Position numbers and translations under genes: made by a program. A stretch of DNA of 64,000 nt from Aromatoleum petrolei (GTDB lineage: Bacteria > Pseudomonadota > Gammaproteobacteria > Burkholderiales > Rhodocyclaceae). Under the pieces are notes generated by a model that was given only the letters and a program-made list of their open reading frames with translations, was not told where the DNA came from and searched no databases. Below are positions 63,888-64,000 of the stretch, piece after piece. Numbering within the stretch: the stretch's first letter is position 1; the number at the start of each line of letters is the position of its first letter. The DNA is taken from positions 1,922,001 through 1,986,000 of the forward strand of contig NZ_CP059560.1 of assembly GCF_017894385.1 (NCBI RefSeq), read 5' to 3'.

Positions 63888-64000
63888 ATGTTCCGCCTTC
63901 CGCTCCGCCCCTTGACTGTAGCCGCTCTCGCCGCCCTTTCGCTTTCGGCACAGGCCCTCGAATATCCGATCGGCACGCCGCAACAGCGCAACGGCATGGA
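63888..64000 (+). CDS. P19/Tpd-type periplasmic iron transport protein (5' part)
   Basis: Only the first 37 codons are in the window. A signal peptide (LTVAALAALSLSAQA) is followed by LEYPIGTPQQRNGM, the mature start of P19/Tpd-family ferrous iron proteins found with FTR1-type permeases. GAGGAAA precedes the ATG. The Fur-like site upstream supports iron control. The gene is cut by the window end. Confidence 0.78.
   Translation, partial: MFRLPLRPLTVAALAALSLSAQALEYPIGTPQQRNGM

Noticed and set aside
1..64000. tRNA, rRNA or CRISPR array
   Set aside because: No cloverleaf-like segments, rRNA signatures or regularly spaced repeats were seen. The island is not at a tRNA gene, unlike many integrative elements.

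Overview
The window is a high-GC chromosomal segment of a betaproteobacterium, most likely a Rhodocyclales member (Azoarcus/Thauera/Aromatoleum type). This placement is inferred from gene content and order (ruvX-pyrR-pyrB-pyrC', pilT-pilU, zapA-6S RNA, yceH-lgt, malonyl-CoA decarboxylase); no rRNA is present to confirm it.

Layout. (1) 1-12783, housekeeping: the ruvX end and the pyrR-pyrB-pyrC' operon; yggS-proC-yggT-yggU on the minus strand; the twitching ATPases pilT and pilU; a THUMP rRNA methyltransferase, hemJ, an SDR protein, a flavin/2Fe-2S reductase and an EAL-HDOD protein. (2) About 12818-25344, a 12.5-kb mobile island. Its core is a five-gene overlapping minus-strand operon: a VPA1267-like coiled-coil protein, a RecD-like helicase, a tyrosine recombinase (GmtY-like), a very large second integrase (GmtZ-like) and a GmtX-like protein. 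This is a Gamma-Mobile-Trio (GMT) element. Its cargo is a two-gene restriction-modification-like system. The island sits exactly in the loop of a bidirectional terminator that once separated the EAL-HDOD gene from a cytochrome c gene, and it carries its own terminators just inside both ends. (3) 25376-29148: cytochrome c, a frameshifted outer-membrane barrel gene and queF. (4) 27676-36625: a Lap-type biofilm adhesin secretion and control locus (TolC/LapE, LapG protease, LapD c-di-GMP receptor, LapB/LapC exporter, a LuxR regulator and a small conserved protein). The adhesin itself is not in the window. (5) 36898-40619: a PilZ protein and a zinc-uptake operon (zur, a His-rich small membrane protein, znuC, znuB, znuA) behind a near-perfect 21-bp palindrome. 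(6) 40712-53663: LysE and TauE exporters, 6S RNA, zapA and a ZapB-like gene, a second EAL-HDOD protein, ilvD, yceH, lgt, malonyl-CoA decarboxylase, and a GGDEF/EAL protein with a barrel and a PBP-like protein. (7) 53704-64000: a FAH-family hydrolase, an iron block (hemP with Fur box, bfd-bfr, tonB-exbB-exbD), a MacA-MacB-NodT efflux operon, a FeeM-like N-acyl amino acid synthase, and the start of a P19-type iron transporter gene behind a Fur-like site.

How the genes connect. Cyclic-di-GMP signalling recurs (LapD, PilZ, GGDEF/EAL, two HDOD proteins with degenerate EAL parts) alongside surface functions (type IV pilus ATPases, Lap adhesin export). Metal homeostasis is the second theme (Zur/Znu, Fur-like sites, Bfd/Bfr, TonB). 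The most unusual element is the GMT-like island and its terminator-loop insertion site.
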